This document shows, in pieces, positions 46,385 to 56,593 of a stretch of 64,000 bases of DNA. Position 1 is the stretch's first letter; each line of letters begins with the position of its first letter. Source of the DNA: Herbaspirillum sp. AP02 (GTDB lineage: Bacteria; Pseudomonadota; Gammaproteobacteria; Burkholderiales; Burkholderiaceae_D); assembly GCF_015767275.1 (NCBI RefSeq), contig NZ_JADWMY010000007.1, forward strand, positions 242,046 through 306,045, in the 5' to 3' direction. Made by a program: the position numbers and the translations under genes. A model generated the notes under the pieces. It was not told the DNA's origin and made no database searches. It saw only the letters and a program-made list of their open reading frames with translations.

Positions 46385-49177
46385 TTACAGCGAATCGGGC
46401 AGGAGCACGTAAACGCCCATCACATCCACCGGCAGGCAGGGTTTGACGTTGTACTGGCCCACGTCGCGAGCGGCTTCACGCACACGCTTGTGGTCGTCCA
46501 GAAGGGCATCAGCGCGTTGCTGCGCCAGGGCTTGCAACTGCTGAGGATGGGCGGCCAGGAATTCGAGGGCGTGGCGCACCTCGCGCTGCACAGCCTCAGG
46601 CGGCAGGTTGCCACTGGGGGTGCATTCGATGAGGCGGGACGCCTGGTCATCGGCCAGCCACTCTGGGTTTGCTCGGCCGCGTACGGCCAGGGCCACGGTC
46701 TCTTCGGCCATCATCTGGAAGGGTTCGCGGCGGCGCACGTAGCTGAGCTGATGCCGCACGCGCAGCAGGTACAGCGTGGTTGCCACTTCCACGTCGTTGG
46801 TCAGCGTGGCTGCGCAGCGGGCTGCTACGGGCTGGGTGTTGCCCAGCGCGTCTTCCAGCAGGTGTTGGGCCAGCAGGCCCACGAGGGGGTGGCTGCGGTG
46901 CAGTTCGTCGAAGTCGATCAGCTGAGCTGCGTCCAGCCCTTCATCGGCCAAGCGCATGCGCAAGGCCTCGGGCAGGTGTTGAGGGGTGAAGCGCACCTGG
47001 TTGGCGCGGCGCGTACTATCCAGCGGCGAGCCCAGGCGTACGCAGGCGCTTTGCAGAAAGCGCTTCACATCGGCTTGACCACCCAGGGCTTGCTGCTGTT
47101 TGTGCCACTCGGGCAGTACCTCGTCAGGGCGAATGCGACGCTGCGCAAACACTGTGCGGTTGGCCTTGGCCTTCTCCAGTGCGTCTTGCCACTGGGCCTG
47201 CAAGGGCGCGAGCAGGTGTTCCGGCTCGCCAAAGTCGAAGGACTCTTGCAGCATGATGGCCGGTGCCCTGTGCTCGCGGCGCATCAGCGCGGCCTTGACC
47301 AAGGCCTGATTGATGCGGGCATCGTCTTCGGGCAGAGGGACCATCACGCCCAGCTCCTTCTGGATCGCCTCGCCCTTGCGCAAGATGACCTTCAGCACAA
47401 AGCCGTCGATCGGGTTGTCTTGCCCGTAGAGCATGGTGCAGCGCACTTCAGGGGCTTGCTGGCCAAAGCGGTCTACTCGGCCTTCGCGTTGTTCGTGGCG
47501 CGTGGGGTTCCAGGCCAGGTCGTAGTGGACGACTGCGGTGAACAGGTGCTGCAGGTTGATGCCTTCCGACAGGCAATCGGTTGCCACCAGGATGCGGCTA
47601 TCGGCTTCGCCCATGTCCTCCACGCGCTCACGCCGCTCTTCGGGTGTGAATTCGCCTGTGATGGCCTCGATGGTTGCCTGCGGAAACTTAGCTTTGAGGT
47701 GGTCCGCTACGTAGTGCGCGGTGGCGATGTAGCGGCAGAACACCACTGGGTGGTAGCCGTCTTTGAGCAGTTGGTCGACATGCTGAATCAATGCGGCCAG
47801 CTTGGGGTCGCCGGACTGGCCGGAGAGACGCTTGGCAGTGGTGATGAGTTCTTGCAGGCGGGACGCGTCTTGCACCTGAGCTGGGGGTTCCAGATCGCTG
47901 GCCGATAGGTCATCGGCCGCGCCATCGTGCAGGCGCTCGTCGGTCAGCAGGCCTTCTTCGGACTGAGTGCCTTCAAGACGCGTGGTCAAGGCTTTGACCG
48001 CAGCGGCGGGGGAGGATGCCACGCAACGCAGCAAGGCGAGCGTGGCGTACCACATGAGGCCCGAGCCTCCGGCCACCCCCTCGCGTTCGGCGGTCTCTGC
48101 CAGTTCGCGGCAGTAGTCCTGCACGGCGTCGAAGAAGTTGCCCCAGTCGCCACTGAGCTGGTAAGTCAGCTCGGTTTTCATGCGCCGGGCAAAGCCGCGG
48201 CCGTCTTCTGTTTCGGCCTGCCATTCGGCGATGTCCTTGCGACGGCGTTGCACGAAATGGCGAGCCAGTTCCTGGCGCAGTGGATCACTGGCCGACATGC
48301 GACCTTGCAGCGCCAGGAAGCGCTGATCCAGCAACGACAGCAGGTTGTAGAAGGCGACTTCGTCGCCGGAGTGTGGTGTGGCCGTGAGCAGGATCAGATG
48401 CCTGTGCTCGTTCCTGCCCAGTCGCTGCAACAGTTCAAAGCGAAGTTGCTTGCCGGCGCCGCTGCTGGCGCAGGTGTGGGCCTCGTCCACGATGATGCAT
48501 TCGGGAGCGGTGGCGATGAATTGCTCGCGGTTGCGTTCGCTCTTGATGTAGTCCAGGCTCACCACCACCACGGGGTGGTGATCGAACAGAGCCACACCGT
48601 GAGGCAGTTCGCGCTCGACACGGGCGGCGGACGATGCCGTGAGCGCGACGGCATGAAGGTTGAACCGGGTTTCGAGCTCGGATTGCCATTGCTCGACCAA
48701 GTGGGGTGGGCACAGCACGGCGATACGGGCAATTTCTCCTCGGTCCATCAACTCGCGGGCAATCAGCCCGGCTTCAATGGTTTTGCCGATGCCCACGTCG
48801 TCGGCAATCAACAGGCGAACTGTGGACAGGCGCAGGGCCATCAGCAGGGGCACCAGTTGGTAGCCACGTGGCTCCACCGCGATGTTGCCGAACGACCGGA
48901 ACGGGCCGGCCCCGGCGCGCAGAGTGAGGCGCAAAGCGTCGCGTAGTAGGACGGCTGCCGCATGGTTGCCAGCGAGGGCTGGATCCGGCAGGTCAAAAGT
49001 GGCGTGTTCAACTGGCGCCAGTTCCAGCTCGGGGATCAGGGCGATCGTTTCGTCTTCTGCGCCGCCCAGAGGGCGCAAGCGCAGCCAGTCGCGGTGTGAG
49101 TCGGTCTGCACCACCCATTCGCGGCCACGGGCGCGAACCAGGTTGCCAGGCTGAAAGTCGTGTTCAAGGGTTGTCAT
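46385..49177 (-). CDS. SNF2-family helicase (DrmD-like)
   Basis: A 930-aa superfamily 2 ATPase. Walker A is in ADDVGIGKTIEAGL (residues 125-138), the DEAH box in VDEAHTC at 231, motif III in LLTATPHSG, and the C-terminal lobe has VATDCLSEGINLQ and the SNF2 motif VI in REGRVDRFGQ. Length and type match DrmD of class 1 DISARM, which is likewise adjacent to the adenine methylase. An N-terminal small beta domain (FQPGNLVRARGREW) is also usual for this family. Spacing of 18 bases on both sides shows operon membership. Confidence 0.88.
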   Translation of the reverse strand: MTTLEHDFQPGNLVRARGREWVVQTDSHRDWLRLRPLGGAEDETIALIPELELAPVEHATFDLPDPALAGNHAAAVLLRDALRLTLRAGAGPFRSFGNIAVEPRGYQLVPLLMALRLSTVRLLIADDVGIGKTIEAGLIARELMDRGEIARIAVLCPPHLVEQWQSELETRFNLHAVALTASSAARVERELPHGVALFDHHPVVVVSLDYIKSERNREQFIATAPECIIVDEAHTCASSGAGKQLRFELLQRLGRNEHRHLILLTATPHSGDEVAFYNLLSLLDQRFLALQGRMSASDPLRQELARHFVQRRRKDIAEWQAETEDGRGFARRMKTELTYQLSGDWGNFFDAVQDYCRELAETAEREGVAGGSGLMWYATLALLRCVASSPAAAVKALTTRLEGTQSEEGLLTDERLHDGAADDLSASDLEPPAQVQDASRLQELITTAKRLSGQSGDPKLAALIQHVDQLLKDGYHPVVFCRYIATAHYVADHLKAKFPQATIEAITGEFTPEERRERVEDMGEADSRILVATDCLSEGINLQHLFTAVVHYDLAWNPTRHEQREGRVDRFGQQAPEVRCTMLYGQDNPIDGFVLKVILRKGEAIQKELGVMVPLPEDDARINQALVKAALMRREHRAPAIMLQESFDFGEPEHLLAPLQAQWQDALEKAKANRTVFAQRRIRPDEVLPEWHKQQQALGGQADVKRFLQSACVRLGSPLDSTRRANQVRFTPQHLPEALRMRLADEGLDAAQLIDFDELHRSHPLVGLLAQHLLEDALGNTQPVAARCAATLTNDVEVATTLYLLRVRHQLSYVRRREPFQMMAEETVALAVRGRANPEWLADDQASRLIECTPSGNLPPEAVQREVRHALEFLAAHPQQLQALAQQRADALLDDHKRVREAARDVGQYNVKPCLPVDVMGVYVLLPDSL

Positions 49178-49195
49178 GGGATGCGTTCGGGGATA

Positions 49196-52100
49196 TCAGC
49201 TGGCCGGGCCGAACACGGCGGGGTGTTCAGCGAAGCGCTGGGACCAATGTTCGGGTTCAGAGAAGTCCAGCACTTGCCAGCCCTTGTCTTGCAGCGAGGC
49301 GGCTGTGGCGGCATCGACCGGGCTGAGGAACACCAAGGCGCGCGCGGCCTTGTACTGCGCCGCGGCGGTGGCTGCGCCCTGATTGACGGGGATGTTCAAG
49401 GCTTCTGGCGTAGCGAGGCCTGCCTGATGCAGGGCAGCCAGCCAGCGCGCCTGGGGCGTGTCATCTGTTGGTTCAGCACCGGCGGTGCCGGCTTGGCCCA
49501 CCGGTGAACTGTCATCTGAGGGGCGCAACCTGACCTGAGCGTTGGCCATGGCAACCAGCAGCTTGAGCGCCTCGGGGTTGCGGCGGTTGATGTGCTCGTG
49601 GTCAGGCTGGTTGAAGTACGAGAGCAGGCACTGGTAGCAGCCAGCCTCGCAGATGTGGTTGCCGAGGTTATTGGTTTCTTCCAGCGCAGACAGGTCTTCA
49701 ATCCGCCAGATGCCATCGGCGGGATCTATGTGATGCAGGAGCCGCAGCGCATTTTGTGCAACCAGGGCCAAGCTGGCGGAGTCATTGGCCAGCCGGGTGA
49801 GCACGCCTGCCCCGCCTTCCGCGGCCTCATAGAACAGGAGCGCGCGGCGTTCGTCGAGCTTTGGCAATGGCTCGGCCACGAGCTCGGACTCTTCGATCTG
49901 AAAAGTCATCTCGATACCACGCTTGAGCGCAGCCTGCAACGTGGCCATGGCCTCCAGCGAAAGCGCATGCACCGGCGCAAGAATCAGCAGGTTGCGATGA
50001 TCTTCAACGAAAGGGACGATGCGCTGGTTGGGCACCTTGTCCATAAGCGCGTCATCATTGCCGTTATCGTCGCCCGCATCCGGGGCATCCTGCTTGCTCC
50101 AGGTGCCCGTGATGGGGTTGATGTAGAAGCCCAACTGCTCTTTGTCTTTGCGACGGCGCCATCCCCGATTTATGCGCCAGATACGTGCAGCCGGCGCGTA
50201 GCTGAGCTCGGCCAGGGCCTCCTCGCTCTGCAGAACATCGGCTTTCTGTTTCTGAATCTTGCCATCGGGCCCGGGCAGAAAACGGTATGTGGTCTGCAGC
50301 TCGAAGCCTTGTCGCTGACGGTCTTCGTCGTTGATGGAGATGCGTTCGACGGGCAGGGTTTCAACCGTCTCGATGCGGTAGAGCTCGCGCACCCAATCGG
50401 TTTCCGTCAGCAGCGCATCGCAGTTTTCGCAGCGGTTGACCAGCGGCTGCCCGCCGCCCGGCTCACCCAGGTGGCCATAGCCGCATTGGCTGCACACCAA
50501 GGAGGTGATCGTCGAAAGCTGACTGTTGCCTGAGATGTGGTCGGTATTGCCCACGTTGAGCTTGGCACGCACCACGCGGTACATGCGCCCCTGGTGGTAG
50601 ATGAGGCTGCGCGGTCCGAACTCAGACAGGGCCAGGAACCGGGGGCGGCTGACCATGCTGCCCTCGTCGTCTTTGCCGTTGGTGGTCTGCCCGCCGCGCG
50701 CTGGAATCCAGGCCATGAGGGGCAGGCGAGGGAAGTTATAGCCCGGCAGGAAACCCTGGCTGGCCAGGTAGCGGTAGGTGTAGAAATCGGTGTTCTGGCT
50801 GTTACCCGACTTTAGGAGCACGGCGTACTGTCGTGCGGCGTCACCGTAGCGGCGTTGGGCGTTTTGACGCTCGGCGTGCGACGCTGTATGGCTCTTGACG
50901 ATTTGGTCGGCCATGTTCATCTGCTGTCGAGTGGCGTCGAACAGGACACGCCAGCGTTCCAAGGCGCCCGAAAACTGTTGGGGAGCGCGCTCGATGACCT
51001 GCTGCACGTACTCAGTTGTGAACCAGTGGCTGCCGTTCAAATCGGTCAGAAGCTGGTCCACGACGCGCTGCGCGCTGCCCATGGCGCGTTCACGCACTCC
51101 GGGTGCGTTGAAGGCGTCTTGGTAGCTCTGTTTGAGCGGCTTGCCTGGCTGGTCCAGATCCAGCATTGGGGCGATGCTGGCATCCAGCGGGGCTTGCGTG
51201 CTGGCCAGCCACACGGCCTGCAAGTGGCTGTCCACGAGGTCTCGGTTGGCCAGATCCAGTGTGGGCGCGCGAACCACGCCGTGCACCATGTCGTTGGCAT
51301 GGTGGAAGAACCATTGATCGTGCGGACTGAGCGCAGCGCAATAAGTGACGACCAAAGCCTGTTGGCCGGAGCGGCCCGCCCGGCCACTGCGCTGCGCGTA
51401 ATTGGCTGGGGTTGGCGGCATGTTCCGCAGATACACAGTATTGAGCGCGGAGATGTCCACGCCCAGCTCCATGGTGGGTGAGCAGAACATGACGGGCAAG
51501 CGCTCCAACGGAGCCTCGTGCGCGGGGTTCTGCGACCAGTCGTTGCGGTCTTTGTCGGTGTAGCGGAAGCGCTGCTCCAGCAGCTGGCGGCGCGGGGCGT
51601 CAACCTGTGCGGTGTGTTCTTGGGCCTCGAACTCGAACAGGGGGTGAGACGGCAGGCGCAGCAGATCGGCCACGCTGAGGTAGAGCTCTCGGAAGAAGGT
51701 GTTGACCCTGCTGTCATCACCAAGCGCCTGATCACTCGTCAGGCACCAGTCCAAGGCGGCGGCGTTCAGGCGCCAGCCTGCCAATTGCGCGTCGATGGCG
51801 TGCTTCTGAACATAGCCGTAGTCGCCTGCCGCACGCAGCAGCGCTTCGATGAGTTCAACCCATTCAGGGTCCTTCCAGCGTTTGACCTCACCAGCAAAGA
51901 CGGTGTCTTGCCAGAAGCTGGATGTCTTGACCAGCCGCAGCAATCGCGAGCGCGCGCCGCCGGTGACAAGGTCGGTTCGTGGCTTGCCTTTGTATTCAGG
52001 GCGTTTGCCCAAAATCAGATAGCGGCCCGTCTCGAGCTTTTCATCGGGAGCAAAAGCCCAGCGCTCCGTGAGGTAGGTATGTCCGCTCGTGCGCGCTTTG

Positions 52101-54499
52101 TCGTGCTCGACAGGGTCAAGATACCGGGTTTCAAGACACAGATGGCGACGCAGATTGTCAAACAGCAGCTCGCTCAATTGAGTGCGGTGTGCCGGGCTGA
52201 GACCGGACAACACCTTGTTTTTCGCAAATGCACCAGCATCAGCGGAAAACTCGACCAGGCCGCGATAGCGGATGGTAACCAGACCGAGCTGATCGAGATT
52301 GGGGTTGTTGTATCGCCAGCCTCTGCGCAGGTCACGCAGCAGTCGATAGGCGATGATGAAGCGCAGGGTACGCTGTGCCTCTTGACGTGCCAGGCCCATC
52401 AGCTTGGGAGAGCGCAAGTATTCCACCAAGATGCTTTGCTCCACCTGTTGGAAGCCAAGCGCTTTGAAAACGGCATCAGCGAGCTGCTCTTCGTTGAGCA
52501 CGCCAGCGTTGTCCTGCAGGGCCCCAATCAGGCCCGAACGCAGGGTTAGCAAGAAGATGAAGTCGTTGAAATGCCCTGCCTGCAAGGCGGCATCCTGCCG
52601 GTTGTCGGTGAACCCCAAAAGCTTACGTGGGTCGGGTTGCGCAAGCGAGGGGTCTGGCAAAGCGAAGAGCTGTTGCAGGGCGCTCAGCGCAATCATCGTG
52701 GTGGCCGAGGATCGGCCCTCACCGGACAGGCTGGACAGGCGATTAGCATCCTTGCCATGTGCCTCATGCACCACGCCACAACTCAGGCAGAAGCGGAATT
52801 TGCCTGGAATGAACCAGAAATCCTCACCCGATCCATCGTGCCCTTTAGGATCGGCGGCGACACGATAGGGGATGGCCTTTCTGTAGGCTGGCTTGACTTT
52901 CGGCTCTTCGCGGCTCAGGTCCAGCCACGCCTCAGGCAGATCGTCGATCTGACCGCCATACTGCTGTCCGCCTTTCGTTGGACAGAGAAACCCGTAGCTG
53001 GTGTCTTCATTGTCGTCTGCGGTGACGTCGTCGATCTCTCTGGGCAGATAAGTGAGTGGGCGTTGCCCAGACTGCCACACGGGCAGGTACTCTTGGCCGC
53101 AATCCCGGCAAAAGTGAGCGGCATACAGATGTACGCCTTCGTCCTGTCGACCTGGCGCGAAGCGTTGCGCATCCAGGGTGATGTGCCGCTGACCTGAGGT
53201 CTCCAGTGTGGTGAGTACCTTGCCGGGGCCGCTGATGAATTGGTGGAGCTTGAAGGCAAAGGGCGGGCGCCCTTGGGGTGTTCGCACCTCATGGGCAGCC
53301 ACCAGAAACTTTTGCAACGCCGCTCGAGCCAGCGCCACATCGCACTTGGCGTCCAGCGCTAAATTCTCGCTGGCGACCTGAAGTGTCTTGGGCTTGGCTC
53401 GTCTTGGGGGTTCGTGATCGGGTAGCTCAATGCCAAGGTTGAGCTCGACCCAGATGGACAATGGATCGCGCTGAAACGCTTCAAAGTCTGGCCATCCGAA
53501 CTGCTCGCGCACGACGGCGGCTGGCAATTCGGCGGCAATCGCTGCGACGTCTTTGAGCGGGTTCGTGACGCGTTCTAGCGTTTCGCCGATCACATCGTGC
53601 TCACTGATGTGAGCGCCAAAAAGTTTGGTGGCCACCTCGGCCACAGTGCGGTTTCGATCTGCTTGGGTACCCGCGCTCGACATGGTGGCGGACGTGCCGA
53701 TACACACAAGCTTGTCGGCCTTGAGCCGTTCGCGTAGGCGACGAACGAGCAGGGCCACATCGGCTCCCTGCCGGCCCCTGTAGGTGTGGAGTTCATCCAG
53801 CACTAAGAACTCAAGGTCCTCGCAATGGTCAACCACCCGGCGATCCACATCATCGAAGCGGGTGAGGATGTACTCCAGCATCATGAAGTTGGTGAGCAGG
53901 ATGTCTGGTGGGTTGTCCGCTATGGCATCGCGCTCAGACTTTTTTTCCTGGCCGGTGTAGCGTGCGACGGTGAATGGGCGTTCATCTGCCCCGTAGCCAT
54001 GGAGGAACTTGTCGAGTTCTTCCAGTTGACTGTTTGCCAAAGCGTTCATCGGGTAAATGACGATGGCTCGTGTGCGCGCCTTATCCCCCTCTGTCTTGGC
54101 TTTGATGATGCGGTCAATGATGGGGATGAAGAAGGACAGTGACTTGCCGGATCCTGTTCCTGTTGTCACGACATAACTTTGGCCCGACTGCCCCTTGGCG
54201 AGAGCTTGCAACTGATGGGCGTAGAGGTGGAGCGGTTGCGGATGGCCCTCGGGTTTCCCAACCTGAAAGACGTCCGCGCACGCAGGGTGCAACACACCTT
54301 CCGCTGCCAACGACTGAACGGTGCCTTTGCGCTGGTAGTTGGGATTGATCTGAACCAGTGGCTCGGGCCAGTAGCGACCATCCTGGTACTGGCGCTCGAC
54401 TTCCTTTCGGATGTCATCCGCAGCAATGCGAACAAAGCTGCGAGAGAAGTTACTGTAACGGTCAACCAACTGGTTGCGAAACTGAAAAACGTCATCCAC
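49196..54499 (-). CDS. Very large DExH helicase with DUF1998 (DruE / fused DrmA-DrmB type)
   Basis: A protein of about 1767 aa. N-terminal helicase lobes hold Walker A TGTGSGKS, DELH box in LVLDELHTYRG, a SATMSSAGT motif, GVDISALN and QRSGRAGRSGQ. Cysteine pairs (CRDCG, CLSCG, CSQCG, CENCD) are scattered through the middle. The C-terminus is a DUF1998/MZB zinc domain ending CEAGCYQCLLSYFNQPDHEHINR. DruE of Druantia has this plan, and in DISARM the same parts are DrmA plus DrmB. The GTG at 54499 has AGGAAG upstream; a TTG at 54544 would add 15 residues but shows no ribosome-binding site. Confidence 0.87.
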   Translation of the reverse strand: MDDVFQFRNQLVDRYSNFSRSFVRIAADDIRKEVERQYQDGRYWPEPLVQINPNYQRKGTVQSLAAEGVLHPACADVFQVGKPEGHPQPLHLYAHQLQALAKGQSGQSYVVTTGTGSGKSLSFFIPIIDRIIKAKTEGDKARTRAIVIYPMNALANSQLEELDKFLHGYGADERPFTVARYTGQEKKSERDAIADNPPDILLTNFMMLEYILTRFDDVDRRVVDHCEDLEFLVLDELHTYRGRQGADVALLVRRLRERLKADKLVCIGTSATMSSAGTQADRNRTVAEVATKLFGAHISEHDVIGETLERVTNPLKDVAAIAAELPAAVVREQFGWPDFEAFQRDPLSIWVELNLGIELPDHEPPRRAKPKTLQVASENLALDAKCDVALARAALQKFLVAAHEVRTPQGRPPFAFKLHQFISGPGKVLTTLETSGQRHITLDAQRFAPGRQDEGVHLYAAHFCRDCGQEYLPVWQSGQRPLTYLPREIDDVTADDNEDTSYGFLCPTKGGQQYGGQIDDLPEAWLDLSREEPKVKPAYRKAIPYRVAADPKGHDGSGEDFWFIPGKFRFCLSCGVVHEAHGKDANRLSSLSGEGRSSATTMIALSALQQLFALPDPSLAQPDPRKLLGFTDNRQDAALQAGHFNDFIFLLTLRSGLIGALQDNAGVLNEEQLADAVFKALGFQQVEQSILVEYLRSPKLMGLARQEAQRTLRFIIAYRLLRDLRRGWRYNNPNLDQLGLVTIRYRGLVEFSADAGAFAKNKVLSGLSPAHRTQLSELLFDNLRRHLCLETRYLDPVEHDKARTSGHTYLTERWAFAPDEKLETGRYLILGKRPEYKGKPRTDLVTGGARSRLLRLVKTSSFWQDTVFAGEVKRWKDPEWVELIEALLRAAGDYGYVQKHAIDAQLAGWRLNAAALDWCLTSDQALGDDSRVNTFFRELYLSVADLLRLPSHPLFEFEAQEHTAQVDAPRRQLLEQRFRYTDKDRNDWSQNPAHEAPLERLPVMFCSPTMELGVDISALNTVYLRNMPPTPANYAQRSGRAGRSGQQALVVTYCAALSPHDQWFFHHANDMVHGVVRAPTLDLANRDLVDSHLQAVWLASTQAPLDASIAPMLDLDQPGKPLKQSYQDAFNAPGVRERAMGSAQRVVDQLLTDLNGSHWFTTEYVQQVIERAPQQFSGALERWRVLFDATRQQMNMADQIVKSHTASHAERQNAQRRYGDAARQYAVLLKSGNSQNTDFYTYRYLASQGFLPGYNFPRLPLMAWIPARGGQTTNGKDDEGSMVSRPRFLALSEFGPRSLIYHQGRMYRVVRAKLNVGNTDHISGNSQLSTITSLVCSQCGYGHLGEPGGGQPLVNRCENCDALLTETDWVRELYRIETVETLPVERISINDEDRQRQGFELQTTYRFLPGPDGKIQKQKADVLQSEEALAELSYAPAARIWRINRGWRRRKDKEQLGFYINPITGTWSKQDAPDAGDDNGNDDALMDKVPNQRIVPFVEDHRNLLILAPVHALSLEAMATLQAALKRGIEMTFQIEESELVAEPLPKLDERRALLFYEAAEGGAGVLTRLANDSASLALVAQNALRLLHHIDPADGIWRIEDLSALEETNNLGNHICEAGCYQCLLSYFNQPDHEHINRRNPEALKLLVAMANAQVRLRPSDDSSPVGQAGTAGAEPTDDTPQARWLAALHQAGLATPEALNIPVNQGAATAAAQYKAARALVFLSPVDAATAASLQDKGWQVLDFSEPEHWSQRFAEHPAVFGPAS

Positions 54500-54568
54500 G
54501 ATTCTGCTCTTCCTTGTTTTCTTTGTGGACGCGTGACGCGTCAAAGGGCATGGCAGCCCTGCCGAGGG

Positions 54569-55534
54569 TCATGGCTGTTTATGCTGCCATTTGGCGCCTC
54601 TGCCTTTGCCATTTGGTTCAATCAATCCTTCAGCCTTCACCGCACGCAGAACCACCCGCACCATGTCGCGGCTGACGCCAGGACAGGCCTCCTCAATTTC
54701 CGAGATGGAGAAGGGAAGCTGGCGCCTGAGAATCTCAACGCGCACACGGCCCCCCTTGGCTCCGCGCCCGCGCTCGATAGCGCCCACTCGTTCTTCAAAC
54801 TCTTTATAGGCGCGCAATAGAGCACCCCAGAAGTAATTCAGCCACGGGGCGATGTTGTGCGCAGCGTCATGCCAGTGCTGCGAGCTGGCCTCCAGTGTCT
54901 CGTAATAGCTTTCTTTCGATTCCTCGAAAATCCGCTCCAGGCTGATGAAGCGGCCTACGGCGTAGTCGAAGTGGTAGAGCAACTGCAGTGTCAACAGTCT
55001 CGCCATGCGTCCATTGCCACCCGGGAACGGATGGCCGCAGAGGAAGTCAAGGACGACCAGCGGCACCAGCACCAGCGGGTCGGCCAGATGTTGATCCAGC
55101 GCCGTGCGGTAGCGCGCGATGATGTCGTTATTGGTTGCCTTCCAGTGCCCGCCTGGTTGAGGCAGGTAGCGATACAAAATGCCGTGAAGCTGCAACACGG
55201 TGCCTTCCGAGAACGGCATCTGGCTCCCGCTCTCGTGGATCAGGCTCAGCGCGTCGCGGTAGCCTGCCACCTCTTGCTCGGATCGGCTCTGCGGCGCGGC
55301 GTTCTTGAGCACCAGTGACTTGAGCCGGTGCGCCACCACCACCACGCCCTCCAAACGGTTTGAGGACTCGGTAGACTCCACTGCAGCCACCTGGCGCAGA
55401 TCGTTCAAGACGTCGGGCGACTGGGCGACATAGAGCTGCTGCTTGCCGCGGTACTCACCCAGGGCGCGCAGCGTCGCCAACTGCTGCGTATCGAAACGTA
55501 GCCTGGCGAGATAGTCTGGCGAAAGTGAGCGCAT
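54569..55534 (-). CDS. Fic-domain protein with altered active-site motif
   Basis: A 321-aa Fic-family protein. Residues 57-63 (SSNRLEG) fit the inhibitory (S/T)xxxE(G/N) helix of class II Fic enzymes. The central Fic fold carries HPFPGGNGRMAR at 168-179. The canonical motif is HPFx(D/E)GNGRxxR; here the metal-binding acid is glycine, so AMP transfer may be weak or lost. A C-terminal winged-helix (ISEIEEACPGVSRDMVRVVL) suggests DNA binding. It is the first gene of the defence-like operon, so it could act as its regulator. Start at 55534. Confidence 0.85.
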   Translation of the reverse strand: MRSLSPDYLARLRFDTQQLATLRALGEYRGKQQLYVAQSPDVLNDLRQVAAVESTESSNRLEGVVVVAHRLKSLVLKNAAPQSRSEQEVAGYRDALSLIHESGSQMPFSEGTVLQLHGILYRYLPQPGGHWKATNNDIIARYRTALDQHLADPLVLVPLVVLDFLCGHPFPGGNGRMARLLTLQLLYHFDYAVGRFISLERIFEESKESYYETLEASSQHWHDAAHNIAPWLNYFWGALLRAYKEFEERVGAIERGRGAKGGRVRVEILRRQLPFSISEIEEACPGVSRDMVRVVLRAVKAEGLIEPNGKGRGAKWQHKQP

Positions 55535-56593
55535 GCAGAAGCATCTAATCAGAAAAAACGGTGTAATGTTACTGTGAATTGAGGTAAATGTCGTGCTGGT
55601 TACCCCAATAAATCTGTCAGCACCTCATTCTGTGGACCTGCGCCAGCAAAATGTCGGACCATTAGGTGGGGTTCTCTGTCCCCAAGGCGTGGCCGCAGCG
55701 CGTCTCAACCGAAGGCGGAAGATTTGAGAGGCTGGGCGATAAATCAGGGCCATGCCCGCTGATGCCGCTCATTTCAGGCTCGAGCCCAACAGACGCGCCA
55801 AAATTCTGTGACCGATATCCTTACTTCACTTGCTAAGTCCCTCGGTACGAGGCTGGTCGAACCATCTTGAGACTGAAGCCTGAGGCCTAGACCATGGTGC
55901 CCATCTAAGTTAGCCGGGCAGCAAATAGACGTCAATCCAAAGCAACGGCGCCATTACAGCGGGCCGCTGCTGGATTCGATGGCACCTCTAAGCGAACGCT
56001 TTGACTCGAAAGCACCTGTTCGGCCGCCTGAGCAGTGGGCGCTCACCGCAGCTAACGACAGAAACAAAAAACCCAGCAGAAGCTGGGTTTTTTTCGGTAC
56101 CTCGTGGAACTGAGGTACAGCTAAGGCCTCGGGGGGCATGCGAATTAATTTACTGGAAAATTCATGCCTAGTCAATTTCAACTCAATGTCGTAGTTTCCC
56201 GCCGGATATAGCAACGAACAGCGTCATGGGAAGGTTACACCTGCCGCAGCTCTCTCTTATCGCGCCTTTGATTACATCGCACCGTTCATCCCCCGTAATC
56301 GTTTGGGACATCACTGCTTACTAACACGCAAAATTCCGACTATTGTCGGTAGCACATCGCCCTTCCCCGAGCAATCATTCTAGTGCTGGCAAATGTATTT
56401 CAGCGGCTAGGCGCGCGACGCACAGCTCAAGAAGGAATAAGTGCTCGAGAAAGCTGAATTCCTGGAAATTTCAGGTCTGCAAATCACATTCAATTTCATT
56501 AGAAATGAGTTCTCTGGTTACTCATCTCCGGGCTCACGTCCTAAGCCGCTCTTCACCAATAACATTCATGCGTAAATCGACAAAGCCATTTAT
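55535..56593. other. 1.06-kb spacer between the defence operon and the Tn7-like module
   Basis: No gene with family support is visible on either strand; the frames present lack conservation and start signals. The left part is GC-moderate and contains the promoter of the defence operon. The right part (about 56100-56593) is A+T-richer and should hold the transposon end. I could not define repeated TnsB sites or the terminal TGT by eye. Confidence 0.5.
56066..56094. terminator. Bidirectional hairpin terminator
   Basis: ACCCAGC-AGAA-GCTGGGT flanked by five A on the left and six T on the right (56071-56088 for the stem-loop). It is typical of intrinsic terminators working in either direction. 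It is followed by a second inverted repeat GTACCTC...GAGGTAC. It isolates the defence operon from the Tn7-like genes. Confidence 0.85.

Noticed and set aside
45425..47908. 827-codon plus-strand frame within the methylase and helicase genes
   Set aside because: It spans the junction of two well-supported minus-strand genes and shows no family motif. It results from high GC content.
55954..56214. 86-codon minus-strand frame upstream of tnsA
   Set aside because: It crosses the strong terminator hairpin at 56066-56094 and has no family resemblance.
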